64,000 nt of DNA from an uncultured Lachnospiraceae bacterium (lineage in GTDB: Bacteria; Bacillota; Clostridia; Lachnospirales; Lachnospiraceae): assembly GCA_910579805.1 (NCBI GenBank), contig CAJTWM010000007.1, positions 62,001-126,000 of the forward strand, in the 5' to 3' direction. The translations under genes were made by a program, and so were the position numbers. Of the stretch, positions 9,501 to 18,903 are shown one piece after another. Numbering within the stretch: the first letter of the stretch is position 1; each line of letters opens with the position of its first letter. The notes under the pieces were generated by a model, which saw only the letters and a list, made by a program, of their open reading frames with translations, did no database searches and had not been told where the DNA came from.

Positions 9501-12500
9501 ACAGATATGATTTTGACTGGACACAGACGGAAACGGGTGCGGACAATAAGACGTTGGCACATTACAAGACGATGCTGGGTATCAGGAATCAGTATTCCGA
9601 ACTTTTTGCAAGAGGCGGCAGAAGCGTTGTCAAAAATTCGGACACGGAAGGCTATGATGTAATCGCAAGGACATATAACGGAGAAAACGTTTATGTCGGC
9701 ATGAATATTAAATCCGATGCAAAGGAAATCGTAATTCCGGTAGACGGAAACGGCATTACCCACTATAAAGATTTATACGGGGATCCGGAAGGAAATACAC
9801 CTTACGCGGTAAGCAAGAATCAGAATGAATCGACCGTTACCGTTACGATTCCGGCAGCGGCAGACGGCGGTACGGTAGTACTGGTAGCCAGCGCTTATGA
9901 AGAAACGTTGGTAGCGCCCGAGCTTATGGTAGCAAAGGGAACGGATGAAAAAGGAAAAACTTCCGCACTTCCGCTTCAACTTACCTATATAGCGACGGAC
10001 GGAAAAAGATCCTTGGTTGACGTAAGTTATAGCATGGACGCGGTAGAAGGCGTAACGCTGGATGGCGAAAATAAAAAAGTAACGGTCAACAATGCATTTG
10101 CAGGTACGGAGATCACATTAACGGCGACTGCACAGGTAAATACAGGCAGCCTTAGCACGACCTTCACAGTGAAAGTAGTGGAGGATAAGAACGAGATCAC
10201 ATTGCGGCTGCATTATACCAGACCGGGTAAAGACTACGAAGGATGGAATGTCTGGGCATGGAAAGCAGGTCAGGACGGCGCAAGGTATGACTTTGAAGAA
10301 AACGGAACGCAGGGAGACAAGATCGTTACGTTTACTTTAGAGGGACGAAAAGACAGTGTCTTAAATTACATTATCCGCCTCAGCAAGGCCGGAGAGGAAT
10401 GGGCGGATAAAGACATCGGCGCCGACCGTTTCGTTGATCTTTCGGACGTACTTTCCGGTACGGTCGATTACTGGGTAGACTCCGGCGTGTTTGCGGGCAG
10501 GAGAGTACTGGGCGATGATGTGCTGCTTGGCGTAAAGGTGCGTTCGGCCGCATATAACAGAAAGAATAATACCGTTAAAGTATCGACGGGAATGCCGGTT
10601 GTCGGCAAACTGGATGATGCGTTTATCCTGAAGTGTGCTGACGGCACAACGGTGCCGGTCGCAAAGGTAACGGCAAACAAAACTGATTATACGTTAAGTC
10701 TCGGAGCAGACCTGTCCACTCTTGAAGCAATGGCAAAAGAATATACCATTGTTTTTGACGGGTATGACTACAAGGTAGCAATGCCGAGTATTTATTCTTC
10801 GGAAGAATTTGAAGAGCAGTATACTTACGAAGGCGACGATCTTGGAGCAGTATGGACGAAAGAGAAAACGACTTTCAAAGTATGGGCGCCTACGGCGGAT
10901 CAGGTAGAAGTGTGCCTGTATGAAGCAGGAGAAGTGAAGGAAGATGCGGCAGATCAGGACTCCCCGATCAAGACCCTTCCTATGACAAAGGGCGAAAAGG
11001 GCGTTTGGTCCGTAGAAGAGGCCGGTGATTTAAACGGCACTTACTATACATATAAAGTGACCGTAGACGGAGAGACCACAGAGGCGTGCGATCCTTATGC
11101 AAGGACGACAGGCGTAAACGGAAACCGGGCAATGGTCATTGATCTGGCGTCCACCAATCCGGAAGGATGGGCAAACGATATTGGACCTAATCAGGGAATG
11201 AGTTATACCGATTCCGTTATTTACGAGCTTCATGTGAGAGACTTTTCTATTGACGAAAATTCCGGGATTTCCGCGGAAAACAAAGGAAAATTCTTAGGGC
11301 TTACGGAAAAAGGGACGACGAATAAGAGCGGACAGCCTACAGGTCTGGATTATCTGACCGATTTGGGCATTACCCATATCCACCTGCTGCCTTCTTACGA
11401 TTATGCGACCGTGGACGAGACAAAATTAGATACGGCGCAGTACAACTGGGGATATGACCCGAAGAACTATAACGTGCCGGAAGGCTCTTACGCAACCGAT
11501 CCTTATAACGGAAGCGTCAGAGTAAAAGAAATGAAGCAGATGGTTAAAACGCTGCATGACAATAATATCAATGTGATCATGGACGTAGTATACAATCATG
11601 TATATGACGCGGACAAATTCTGCTTTAACCAGTTGGTACCGAAGTATTTCTCAAGGACCAATGCGGACGGCAGTTATTCCAGCGGATCGGGATGCGGCAA
11701 CGATACGGCTTCCGAACGTTCCATGGTAAAGAAATATATCGTGGATTCCGTAAATTACTGGGCGGACGAATACCATATCGACGGTTTCCGTTTCGATCTG
11801 GTTGGTTTATTGGATACGGAGACGATCAATGAAGTAGTGAATACCGTTCACCAGAAACATCCGGACGTGGTATTTTATGGGGAAGGCTGGTCGATGTCAA
11901 CGGCGGTGAGCAAAGACGGCTATACCATGGCAACGCAGGCTAATTCCGCAAAAACACCGGGATTCGCTTATTTCAGCGATACCATCCGCGACGCGATAAA
12001 GGGTGATAACTTTGAAGCGGAGCATACCGGTTTTGTATCCGGTGCGCCGGGCAAAGAGGCAACGATCGCAGCCTGCTTTATGGCGGCTCCGGCTTGGTGT
12101 AAGAGTCCTACACAGACGGTAAATTATGCATCCTGCCATGATAACTATACGTTATGGGATAAGCTGCAGTCTTCAAGGCCGGATCTTGCGACAGGCAATG
12201 TAAGCGATCTTATTAAGATGAATAATCTTTCGGCGGCAATCTACATGATGTCGGAAGGTATCCCGCTGATTCATGCGGGTGAAGAGATTTTAAGGACGAA
12301 AGTAGACGAAAACGACAACTTGATCCATAACAGCTATAACTCTTCGGATTTCGTCAACAGTATTAAGTGGGCGGATTTGGATAAGGCAGAATATAGGGCA
12401 GTCAGAGATTACTACAAGGGACTGATCGAGTTCCGTAAAAACCATGCGGCGCTGCGTCTGACGTCGGCAGCGGATGTGACGGCAAATGTGAAGTATCATT

Positions 12501-15130
12501 GGATCACCAATGAAGTGCTGATGTTTGTGATCAACGGAAAAGAAAGCGTACAAGGCGAAGTTTCCGATGGCATCATTGTGATCTTTAACGCCAATACGAC
12601 TTCAAGGACAGTTGATCTGACAAAGGCCGGTTACGGCGTTCCTCAGGGAACATGGAACGTATGCATCGATGACCAGAAAGCGGGTATCGAAACGCTCAGG
12701 TCCATCACGGACGGTCAGGTAGAGGTAGCTCCGATCTCGGCAATGGTTCTCGTAAAAGGCGAGACGAAAGACGACGATTCCGTATATGACAAAAACGAAC
12801 TGCTGCAGAGAAAACTGCAGGCATTAAAAGACCTGATCACAAAGTATGAAGGCTTGGAGCAGGGGAACTACACCGAAGAAAGCTTTGCCGTATTTGAAGC
12901 GGCTTTAGACGAGGCAAAGAAAACGGCGGCGGCTCCGGATGCGACGGTAGACCAGATCGATCTTGCAAAGAGTAATTTACAGGCGGCTATCGACGGACTG
13001 AAGCTGCAGGGCGGTACGGAACCGGCAGATAAAGAAGCATTAGAAGCTTTGGTCAAAGAATACCAAAAGATCACGGAACAGGGCAATTATACGGATGAAA
13101 GCTGGACGGCATTTAAGGATGCGCTGGCGGAAGCAGAAAGAGTGCTTGCAGACCAGAATGCAACACAGTCGGAAATTGAAAAAGCGGTCAGCGGCCTGAA
13201 GAGTGCTTATGACGGATTAGCAGAGTATAGGGAAGGGCTTTGGACCAGCTTCACAGAGGATTCCGGACTTACCCTTGGCGATGACGGCAAGTACCATATC
13301 GATTATACCGGAAAAGCAATCAAACCCGGAATCCGCGTATATGACGGAAGAATGTTGTTAAAAGAAAAGACCGACTATACGGTGGCCTATAAGAAAAACA
13401 CCGATGCAGGCGAAGCGCTCATTACCGTAAAAGGAAAGGGTAACTACTCCGAGTATCTGGAAGTGAACTTTACGATTGACAGGATAGAGATCGGAGATCT
13501 TGAGATTGCGGATCTGTATGCGGCAATTGCGGCGACCAATACAAAACAGATCGCATTGAAACCGGTAGTAAAATATAACGGCAAGGCGCTGAAGCTGAAC
13601 AGGGATTACACCGTAGCTTATGCAAATCCCGAAACCGACGGCAAAACGCCGGGCGTTTATACGGTAAAGATCGAAGCGGGTAAGAACCTTACAAAGAATA
13701 AGAACTTTACCGGCGGAAAAGAGATCAGCATGAGGCTGGTTGACAAAGCCACCGTGAAGCTGATGAGCAAAGCAAGCATTCAGAAAATCCCGGCACAGGC
13801 ATATGAATGGGACAATACGTTAAGACACGGCAAAGTACAGACGCCGGAAGTGATCGTAAAACACAGTGGGGCGACTCTGATCCAGAAAGATGCGGCAGAT
13901 CCTGACAAAAAATGGGATTATGAAGTGATTTACGATACGGTGCATACCGAAGCAGGCGATACGGCGACCGTAACCGTGAGAGGAAACGGAACTACCTACG
14001 TCGGTGAAAAAACAACTACCTTTAAGATCACGGGAACGGCCCTGAAGGCAAACAAGGTATCCTTGAAAGATGTACCGAAAGCAGGATATGTTTACTCAGG
14101 AACAGACTATGAGCCGGAAGTGATCGTGGATATCGAACAGAAAGACTACGAGCAGTACAGCGTGGAGTATCAGAAGAATCGGGATGCGGGAACGGCTATC
14201 GTACTCGTAAAAGGTAAGAACGGTTATACAGGTACAGTGAAGAAGACCTTTAAGATCACACCTTATGATATCAAAACAAATGAAGGCAGTAACTTCCTGT
14301 TTGGCGAAAATAATGCGATCACCGAAAAGATTCCGTATGCGAAGGGCGGCAGTAAGCTGACCGACGGACAGGTTGGCGCACGCTTTAACTATACGGAAGG
14401 CGAAACGCAGCATGTTATCACCTTAGAACAGGGTAAAGATTATACCGTATCTTATAAAAACAACAAGAGGGTGAGTACGGAAACTGCAAAAGCAGAGATT
14501 ACGATCAAAGGTAAAGGCAACTTTAAAGGAACAGTCAATAAAATACCATTTGATGTGGTACAGCAGGATTTAAGCGTTTTAGCAGAAAATGCTACCGCAG
14601 GAGATATTGTGGTGAAGAACGCTGCAAAATACAATAAAGTGATGCCGACGATCAAAGATCTGGACGGAAAAGCATTAAAGAACCAGACGGATTATACCAT
14701 CGATAAAGAAACGGCATATACTTATGTAAGCGAAGATCCGGCAGTAAACGGCACACCGGTTACCGGAACGCCGGCAGAAGGCTCGGTGATTAAAGTAACG
14801 GCGAAAGCGACGGATAAGAATTATAAAGGAGAAGTTTCCGCAATCTTCAGAGTGATCGCAGACGACAAGAATCTGTCCGCGTTGAAGATCACGATAGCGG
14901 AACAGCAGTATACCGGAAAAGAAGTGAAATTAGGAGTAGAAGATTTCACATTCCAGCAGAAGGTGGGCGGAAGATGGGTTCCTCTTACGATGACGGAACA
15001 GGATTTTGAAATCGTATCTTATTCCAACAACCTGAAGAAAGGAACTGCAAAAGTGACGCTCCATGGCCTTTCAGAATACGGCGGAACGAAGACCGTAACC
15101 TTTAAGATCAAAGCAAGGCCAATGAAATAA
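6593..15130 (+). CDS. Secreted multidomain amylopullulanase (two GH13 domains)
   Basis: This is a 2845-residue exported starch enzyme. The signal peptide is long (KKKFFRKKRG, a hydrophobic core, cleavage near VQA, about residue 44). A Glu/Thr/Gly linker runs to about 178. Starch-binding-type modules follow: a CBM26-like unit with AWPGESV (about 183-300), a CBM48/E-set unit with AGTMNGW (about 305-385) and a CBM41-like unit (about 400-500). The first GH13 (about 616-1035) is an alpha-amylase with DVVVNH, FRVDTVKH (nucleophile Asp 818), GEYF (Glu 847) and SSHDE (Asp 914). After Ig-like and CBM41 units and a CBM48 (about 1410-1500), the second GH13 is a type I pullulanase with YNWGYDPKNYNVPEGSYA (about 1617), FRFDLVG (Asp 1735), YGEGW (Glu 1764) and CHDNYT (Asp 1850). 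Two FIVAR modules and about seven beta-sandwich repeats end the protein. I see no LPXTG, SLH or dockerin. ATG 6593 has AGGAAG upstream; an ATG at 6554 lacks it. Confidence 0.93.
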   Translation: MERKKKFFRKKRGVASSVFSWLLVFAMVISNVSVSPGLLLTVQAAESEVGTESTGETQEMDGVGSGETAQTTEGSGGEEDVQPAENGGTGETTDAGGSTESGTAGTEEVTTPETSVETDEAGTTEESSQIPETDTAEETAGTEETLTEETEETATAEETTETETVEEAETVDDIVNDGALSETVTVTIHFKDTVGWGGQLNVHHWVEGTADAGTAWPGESVTQKDEDGNYVISIEKKRADLEKEGAFFGFIFNNKANGNDGTSPQAENATISGTFLSQCDTYEIWVQLTQYNNKYYAQISPSATVRRDGSKVTFSYGNDGASSVYLAGTMNGWSSNADQMVKGDDGLFTLEKNLSHGDTQYKFVVNYSSGGQDWVVDPASPQILTEESGNQNGLIYVPEDKEYTYTVHYYNRDKADLEVGIPDLHVWELDASSQEAKQHKFTEKTEIDGIPWLTTTFSIACRNIGLIGRPGGDWDSDQDADQSYRLVNGESAELWYVHGLGVFDKKPNLGGVEKVTASLQNTSMDYTQNNVLTLILNDDENTKVMIEEAYVDASDLGISDKLMIDPELLAVSLSVTQDTAPGEYSLPVTVVDSSGHEVKTSAAVTVVEKAETKDDFDWDEAVIYFMVTDRFFDGDSSNNGANGPETYKENPTGKEGAGLYHGGDFKGVTEKLDYLQDLGVNTIWITPIVENVKGVTVGDGTGEVPYYAGYHGYWASDFTKINPALGTEEEFQALIDAAHAKGMKIMVDVVVNHAGYGMEDSQTFDGMLRDSVVESDFQLGGGQAGLPDFMTEIPEVRDQIIAWQLNWAKKGVDYFRVDTVKHVDSTTWMAFKNELTKANPRFKMIGEYFGAGYASENGGTLGSGQMDSLLDFNFNDWAKSFVSGSIQSVEADLAKRNGALNNTYLTGQFLSSHDEIGFKQSLNGVAAVTDKEGAALVAATLQITAKGQPVIYYGEEIGLTGDNDYPYQTNRYDFDWTQTETGADNKTLAHYKTMLGIRNQYSELFARGGRSVVKNSDTEGYDVIARTYNGENVYVGMNIKSDAKEIVIPVDGNGITHYKDLYGDPEGNTPYAVSKNQNESTVTVTIPAAADGGTVVLVASAYEETLVAPELMVAKGTDEKGKTSALPLQLTYIATDGKRSLVDVSYSMDAVEGVTLDGENKKVTVNNAFAGTEITLTATAQVNTGSLSTTFTVKVVEDKNEITLRLHYTRPGKDYEGWNVWAWKAGQDGARYDFEENGTQGDKIVTFTLEGRKDSVLNYIIRLSKAGEEWADKDIGADRFVDLSDVLSGTVDYWVDSGVFAGRRVLGDDVLLGVKVRSAAYNRKNNTVKVSTGMPVVGKLDDAFILKCADGTTVPVAKVTANKTDYTLSLGADLSTLEAMAKEYTIVFDGYDYKVAMPSIYSSEEFEEQYTYEGDDLGAVWTKEKTTFKVWAPTADQVEVCLYEAGEVKEDAADQDSPIKTLPMTKGEKGVWSVEEAGDLNGTYYTYKVTVDGETTEACDPYARTTGVNGNRAMVIDLASTNPEGWANDIGPNQGMSYTDSVIYELHVRDFSIDENSGISAENKGKFLGLTEKGTTNKSGQPTGLDYLTDLGITHIHLLPSYDYATVDETKLDTAQYNWGYDPKNYNVPEGSYATDPYNGSVRVKEMKQMVKTLHDNNINVIMDVVYNHVYDADKFCFNQLVPKYFSRTNADGSYSSGSGCGNDTASERSMVKKYIVDSVNYWADEYHIDGFRFDLVGLLDTETINEVVNTVHQKHPDVVFYGEGWSMSTAVSKDGYTMATQANSAKTPGFAYFSDTIRDAIKGDNFEAEHTGFVSGAPGKEATIAACFMAAPAWCKSPTQTVNYASCHDNYTLWDKLQSSRPDLATGNVSDLIKMNNLSAAIYMMSEGIPLIHAGEEILRTKVDENDNLIHNSYNSSDFVNSIKWADLDKAEYRAVRDYYKGLIEFRKNHAALRLTSAADVTANVKYHWITNEVLMFVINGKESVQGEVSDGIIVIFNANTTSRTVDLTKAGYGVPQGTWNVCIDDQKAGIETLRSITDGQVEVAPISAMVLVKGETKDDDSVYDKNELLQRKLQALKDLITKYEGLEQGNYTEESFAVFEAALDEAKKTAAAPDATVDQIDLAKSNLQAAIDGLKLQGGTEPADKEALEALVKEYQKITEQGNYTDESWTAFKDALAEAERVLADQNATQSEIEKAVSGLKSAYDGLAEYREGLWTSFTEDSGLTLGDDGKYHIDYTGKAIKPGIRVYDGRMLLKEKTDYTVAYKKNTDAGEALITVKGKGNYSEYLEVNFTIDRIEIGDLEIADLYAAIAATNTKQIALKPVVKYNGKALKLNRDYTVAYANPETDGKTPGVYTVKIEAGKNLTKNKNFTGGKEISMRLVDKATVKLMSKASIQKIPAQAYEWDNTLRHGKVQTPEVIVKHSGATLIQKDAADPDKKWDYEVIYDTVHTEAGDTATVTVRGNGTTYVGEKTTTFKITGTALKANKVSLKDVPKAGYVYSGTDYEPEVIVDIEQKDYEQYSVEYQKNRDAGTAIVLVKGKNGYTGTVKKTFKITPYDIKTNEGSNFLFGENNAITEKIPYAKGGSKLTDGQVGARFNYTEGETQHVITLEQGKDYTVSYKNNKRVSTETAKAEITIKGKGNFKGTVNKIPFDVVQQDLSVLAENATAGDIVVKNAAKYNKVMPTIKDLDGKALKNQTDYTIDKETAYTYVSEDPAVNGTPVTGTPAEGSVIKVTAKATDKNYKGEVSAIFRVIADDKNLSALKITIAEQQYTGKEVKLGVEDFTFQQKVGGRWVPLTMTEQDFEIVSYSNNLKKGTAKVTLHGLSEYGGTKTVTFKIKARPMK

Positions 15131-15178
15131 GCAATAAGTAAGCGCCATAGGCGTGGAAACAGCATAGTGTAAACGAGT

Positions 15179-15227
15179 AAAAAACCTCAGGTAAAGCATT
15201 TGTTCAGGCTTACCTGAGGTTTTTTCT
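15179..15227 (+). terminator. Terminator after the amylopullulanase gene
   Basis: AAAACCTCAGGTAA (15181-15194) pairs with TTACCTGAGGTTTT (15210-15223), followed by more T. It lies about 50 bases after the stop. Confidence 0.9.
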
Positions 15228-15335
15228 TAAATTAATTGTAAAACAATGTAATTTTTCCGGAAACTTCATGTTTTGAATTTGAAAACCCTATATAATTTAA
15301 GTATAACCACTAAAGTGAAAGGAGAAGGAAGTACT

Positions 15336-16112
15336 ATGGGAAGGGAAAATATGTTGGCTTACAAAAGAGTCGGAAATAAAGAAAGCGATGTTACGCTGGT
15401 CTTTATCCATGGCTCGACAATGCTGAAGGAGGCAATGCTGCCGCTTGCGCTGGAAGAATATAACTGCATTTCTTTTGACCTGACGGCACACGGGGAATCG
15501 GCAGGAGAGGAACCGGAGGAAATTACGGTTTTTGCGGAGGATGTGGAATATACCATCGAGCAGCTCAGAAAAAACAAAGAGGCTTCGGACAAGGTCATTC
15601 TGCTCGGCTATTCTATGGGAGGAGCCATAACCTGCGAAATAGCCATCCGTAAAAAGATCAGCCTTACCGGGATTGTCGTTTTAAGCAGCGGCGGCAACCT
15701 GAAAGACTACACGCCTCTTGTCGACGATCTGAAGGCAGTGCCGGCTGAACAGTTCAGGGCGGCTGATATTGTGGGGGCGCTTTTCGGTTTGGATACGCCT
15801 GAGTCAGAGGTTGAAAGGATCGCCGGGCAGTTCGCTGCTTTGAAGACGGAAGATGTGACGGGTTACGGGGATCTGATGGCGTCGAACCGGTATAACAATC
15901 TGGAAGCGTGCAGCGGGATCGAAGTGCCTTCCTTGCTTATTCATGGAAACAACGACGAGATCGTATTGCCGATGGCAGCGGTCGAAACATGGAAAAAAAT
16001 AAAAAACAGCCAGCTTTTGATGATCCCGTATAAAGGACATGCGGCGATCTTTGAGGATACGGAGCTGGTTAAACAAAAGATCGGCGTTTTTGTCAGATCC
16101 TGCACGGCATAG
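15336..16112 (+). CDS. Alpha/beta-fold hydrolase
   Basis: This is a 258-residue cytoplasmic hydrolase. It has the oxyanion strand LVFIHGST (about 23-31), the nucleophile elbow GYSMGG (Ser near 92), SLLIHGNNDEIVLP carrying the likely acid, and the C-terminal GHAAIFE carrying the catalytic His. The family includes esterases, lipases and thioesterases, so the substrate cannot be named. The downstream ketosynthase-like gene starts 129 bases later on the same strand, and an acyl-thioester or ester product link is conceivable. I chose ATG 15336 because AAAGGAGAAGGAAG precedes it. TATAAT at 15291-15296 may be its -10, which would place an upstream in-frame start at 15273 outside the transcript. Confidence 0.85.
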   Translation: MGRENMLAYKRVGNKESDVTLVFIHGSTMLKEAMLPLALEEYNCISFDLTAHGESAGEEPEEITVFAEDVEYTIEQLRKNKEASDKVILLGYSMGGAITCEIAIRKKISLTGIVVLSSGGNLKDYTPLVDDLKAVPAEQFRAADIVGALFGLDTPESEVERIAGQFAALKTEDVTGYGDLMASNRYNNLEACSGIEVPSLLIHGNNDEIVLPMAAVETWKKIKNSQLLMIPYKGHAAIFEDTELVKQKIGVFVRSCTA

Positions 16113-16241
16113 AAGTATGGGGTATATTAAAATTTCATGATGGTAATCTGTCTGTCCGGTAAAGAGGGCGGACAGAGGTTAGATACAAAAGGAAAGCGTT
16201 TGCGGCAGCCGGGGCTGTCCGGGCGGACGGGGTGTACATAT

Positions 16242-17237
16242 ATGCGTAATATTCTTATTCAGGGAACGGGGATCTATATTCCTCATAATAAAGTCTACAA
16301 TGAAGAGCTTAACGAGCACTTTGCCAAAAGAGGCGTGGATGCGAGCCATCTGATGGAACACTTAGGGAGAAGGAAGAGATATTTTATCTCAGAGGGTGAG
16401 AATGCGATCAGTATGTGCCAGAATGCGATCGAAGACTGTATCAAAAAGAGTAATATTGACATGGAAGAGATAGAAATGCTGGTCTTTTGTTCTGACACGC
16501 CGGAATATCTGCTCCCTTCCAATGCACTGAAATTGACCGGCCTGTACGGGGACAAACTTAAAAATGTGAATGTAGCGTTTGATTTGAATTCCAACTGTAC
16601 CAGTATGCTGATGGGAATGAGTGTGGCGAGTCAGTATATGCAGGGGATGGGGATATCTCATGCGATGGTGGTGGGAAGTTTCTGTATTTCCCCCGTCGTT
16701 TTGTGGGGGGATCCGGTTACTTACGCTAATTTTGCGGATGCTGCCGCGTGCGTTGTCCTGAGTGCGGAGGAAACGGAAGAAAAGAGGGGGTTTTTGGATA
16801 CCAGGGTGTATGTAAATGCGGTAACCCATCATTATGTTACTTATCCAAAATGCGGTATGTCGCAGGTACCCTTAAAAAAGGTGGAGCCTAATGAAAAGAG
16901 ACTGGAATGGAAACCGTTTACTATGAGTAACCTTCCGGAAAATATGGCGGAACTGATCGGGACGGTGCTGGAGCGGAATGAGCTGACGGCAGAAGAGATC
17001 GATTACTTTATTTTCTCGCAGCTTAACGATGCGTGCAATATGGATACGCTGAAGATTTTAGGAGTTCCGGAAACAAAATATCATTTTGTGGGAGGCGAAT
17101 ACGGATATACGGGAAATACCTGTCCGATTCTATGCCTGAACAGGATGTGGGATCTGTACGCGAAAAAAGGAAATAAGCTTATCCTGTCTACAATGGGAGC
17201 GGGATATTCTTTGATTGTACAGTTATATGAATTTTAA
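16242..17237 (+). CDS. Beta-ketoacyl-ACP synthase III-like protein with altered active site
   Basis: This is a 331-residue thiolase-fold protein of the KAS III (FabH-like) superfamily. The nucleophile is Cys 119 in DLNSNCTSM. At the position of the FabH His (the PHQAN region) it has FIFSQLNDA, with Ser 259 in place of His. At the position of the FabH Asn (KYGNTSA) it reads EYGYTGNTC, with Tyr 289 by simple alignment. Acyl loading on Cys is still plausible, but decarboxylative condensation as in FabH is doubtful. Related KAS III proteins with altered residues act as acyl or ester transferases. No fab operon or ACP lies nearby, so it is unlikely to be the housekeeping FabH. It precedes a methyl-accepting protein by 36 bases, suggesting cotranscription. 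ATG 16242 fits the start of the fold; 16137 would add an unrelated 35-residue tail. Confidence 0.8.
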   Translation: MRNILIQGTGIYIPHNKVYNEELNEHFAKRGVDASHLMEHLGRRKRYFISEGENAISMCQNAIEDCIKKSNIDMEEIEMLVFCSDTPEYLLPSNALKLTGLYGDKLKNVNVAFDLNSNCTSMLMGMSVASQYMQGMGISHAMVVGSFCISPVVLWGDPVTYANFADAAACVVLSAEETEEKRGFLDTRVYVNAVTHHYVTYPKCGMSQVPLKKVEPNEKRLEWKPFTMSNLPENMAELIGTVLERNELTAEEIDYFIFSQLNDACNMDTLKILGVPETKYHFVGGEYGYTGNTCPILCLNRMWDLYAKKGNKLILSTMGAGYSLIVQLYEF

Positions 17238-17273
17238 AATACAAAATCAAATTATTTGGAATGGGAGATAACT

Positions 17274-18812
17274 ATGGAAAAAAGAGAGTTGACTGCATTA
17301 GAGGTCTATATTAGTAAGGTATATGTGATGGCGCTGCTCCTGATACCGGGAACCTGTATGCTGGCAGGATTGGGATATACGATGAATAAACTGAAAGGGG
17401 TTCTGCGGACGGTAAGCTGGACTACGGTGCTTCTGTTCGATCTGTCTTGTCTGATTTATATATTGATCGGTCTGTTTTTTATTAAAACCGGAAAAAAGGA
17501 CGGAGTTGTGCAGGAATCAAAATTAAAGCAAAGCAAGATTTTTTTGGTTGTGATTATGTTTACCCAGTTTAATTTTATTTCTTATAAGATGCCGTCTACG
17601 GAATTTTGGGCGTTTGCGTTTTTATTTACGATCATTACCGCACTGTTGCTGGATACAAAGATGGTAATTGCGGCTATTACGGAGATCTCGCTGTCCGTGA
17701 TCATATCATGGATCGTGCAGGGGGAGGCCCTTCTTCCGGTCAGGAATGAAAATTTTCAGACGAACGTGATAAACCGCTGCGTATGTATCGCCGTATCCAT
17801 GTTCTATATTTTTCTGCTTACTTATACGGTCCAGCATTTTCTTGTGGAGGCGAAGAAGGACGAAGTGGAAAGAAATAACGAGCGGGTACAGAATGTTTTA
17901 AGTAAAGTAACTTACATAGCGAACAACTTAGGAAAAGCAAGCAATGTGCTGGTAGGATCGTCGCAGACAGAGAGCGCGGCGACGCAGGAGCTTTCCGCCA
18001 TCAGTGAAACCCTGTTAGCGACTAGCTGCGGAATGATGGAAAAATCCGAACAGAGTAAAGAAAATCTTACAAATCTGGAAGAAAGCAGTTATAACATGAA
18101 GGTGAAAATGGAAGATGTGGACCGTCTTTCCAAAGAACTGGTTGACATTTCCGTATCCAATGAGCAGGCCCTCAATCATCTGCTGGGAATCAGTGAAAAG
18201 GTGGAAAATTCAACCAATAAGACGAGGGAAGTAACGGATAAGTTATTGATGGAATCCGGTGAGATCGGGAAAACGCTGGATATTATCAATGATATTGTAG
18301 AGTCCATTAATCTTCTTGCCTTGAACGCTTCTATCGAAGCGGCAAGGGCAGGTGAAGCGGGACGCGGATTTGCCGTTGTTGCGCAGGAAGTCGGGCATTT
18401 GGCGGATAATACAAAAGAATCCTTACAGAGCGTAAACGATGTGGTAACGCGTGTCCAAATGGGAACTAACGACGTGTCTAAGTTTATGAATCAAAATACG
18501 GAGCAGCTTTTAAACCAGAATAAAGTAATCGCAGAAACTGCGGAAGGCATAAAGAAGATGCTGCAGCTTCTTAAAAAATCGGTAGAGGCTGTGGAGCAGG
18601 CGGACCAGATCAGAATGGAGCAGAGCAAGGTCATTCAGGAAACGGTGGAGATCAATGAAAACATAGCCGAGAGAATTCATTCCGAAAACGAAGAATTTTC
18701 CAATATTGCAAGTATGGTGCAGAGTAACAGTGAAGAAGTGCTTGCCATATCGGAACAGATAGAAAATATTAATTCCATGGTAAGGGAATTAGAGGAATTG
18801 TTGGAAGTTTAA
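17274..18812 (+). CDS. Methyl-accepting chemotaxis-type protein with six membrane helices
   Basis: This is a 512-residue membrane signal transducer. Residues about 12-200 form six hydrophobic helices with short loops and no extracellular sensor domain. No HAMP is evident. A coiled coil (about 205-310) leads to the MA signalling domain with its conserved tip NLLALNASIEAARAGEAGRG and FAVVAQEVGHLA (about 350-385). Such proteins signal to CheA/CheW; no che or flagellar genes are in the window, so the output could be chemotaxis or another kinase. The integral membrane sensor may detect a lipid, a membrane state or a partner. It lies 36 bases after the ketosynthase-like gene. ATG 17274 has GGGAGAT upstream, which decides against a TTG at 17256. 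Confidence 0.9.
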   Translation: MEKRELTALEVYISKVYVMALLLIPGTCMLAGLGYTMNKLKGVLRTVSWTTVLLFDLSCLIYILIGLFFIKTGKKDGVVQESKLKQSKIFLVVIMFTQFNFISYKMPSTEFWAFAFLFTIITALLLDTKMVIAAITEISLSVIISWIVQGEALLPVRNENFQTNVINRCVCIAVSMFYIFLLTYTVQHFLVEAKKDEVERNNERVQNVLSKVTYIANNLGKASNVLVGSSQTESAATQELSAISETLLATSCGMMEKSEQSKENLTNLEESSYNMKVKMEDVDRLSKELVDISVSNEQALNHLLGISEKVENSTNKTREVTDKLLMESGEIGKTLDIINDIVESINLLALNASIEAARAGEAGRGFAVVAQEVGHLADNTKESLQSVNDVVTRVQMGTNDVSKFMNQNTEQLLNQNKVIAETAEGIKKMLQLLKKSVEAVEQADQIRMEQSKVIQETVEINENIAERIHSENEEFSNIASMVQSNSEEVLAISEQIENINSMVRELEELLEV

Positions 18813-18830
18813 TCATTGAAAAAGTGAAAC

Positions 18831-18886
18831 AAAAACAGCCGCTGCATAATCCGACCGTTTATCGGCCGGCGCAGGCGGCTGTTTTT
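18831..18886. terminator. Bidirectional terminator between the MCP and anti-sigma genes
   Basis: AAAAACAGCCGC (18831-18842) pairs with GCGGCTGTTTTT (18875-18886). The A run on one side and T run on the other allow function on both strands between these convergent genes. Confidence 0.75.
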
Positions 18887-18903
18887 ATTTCTGCGGCCGG
18901 AAA

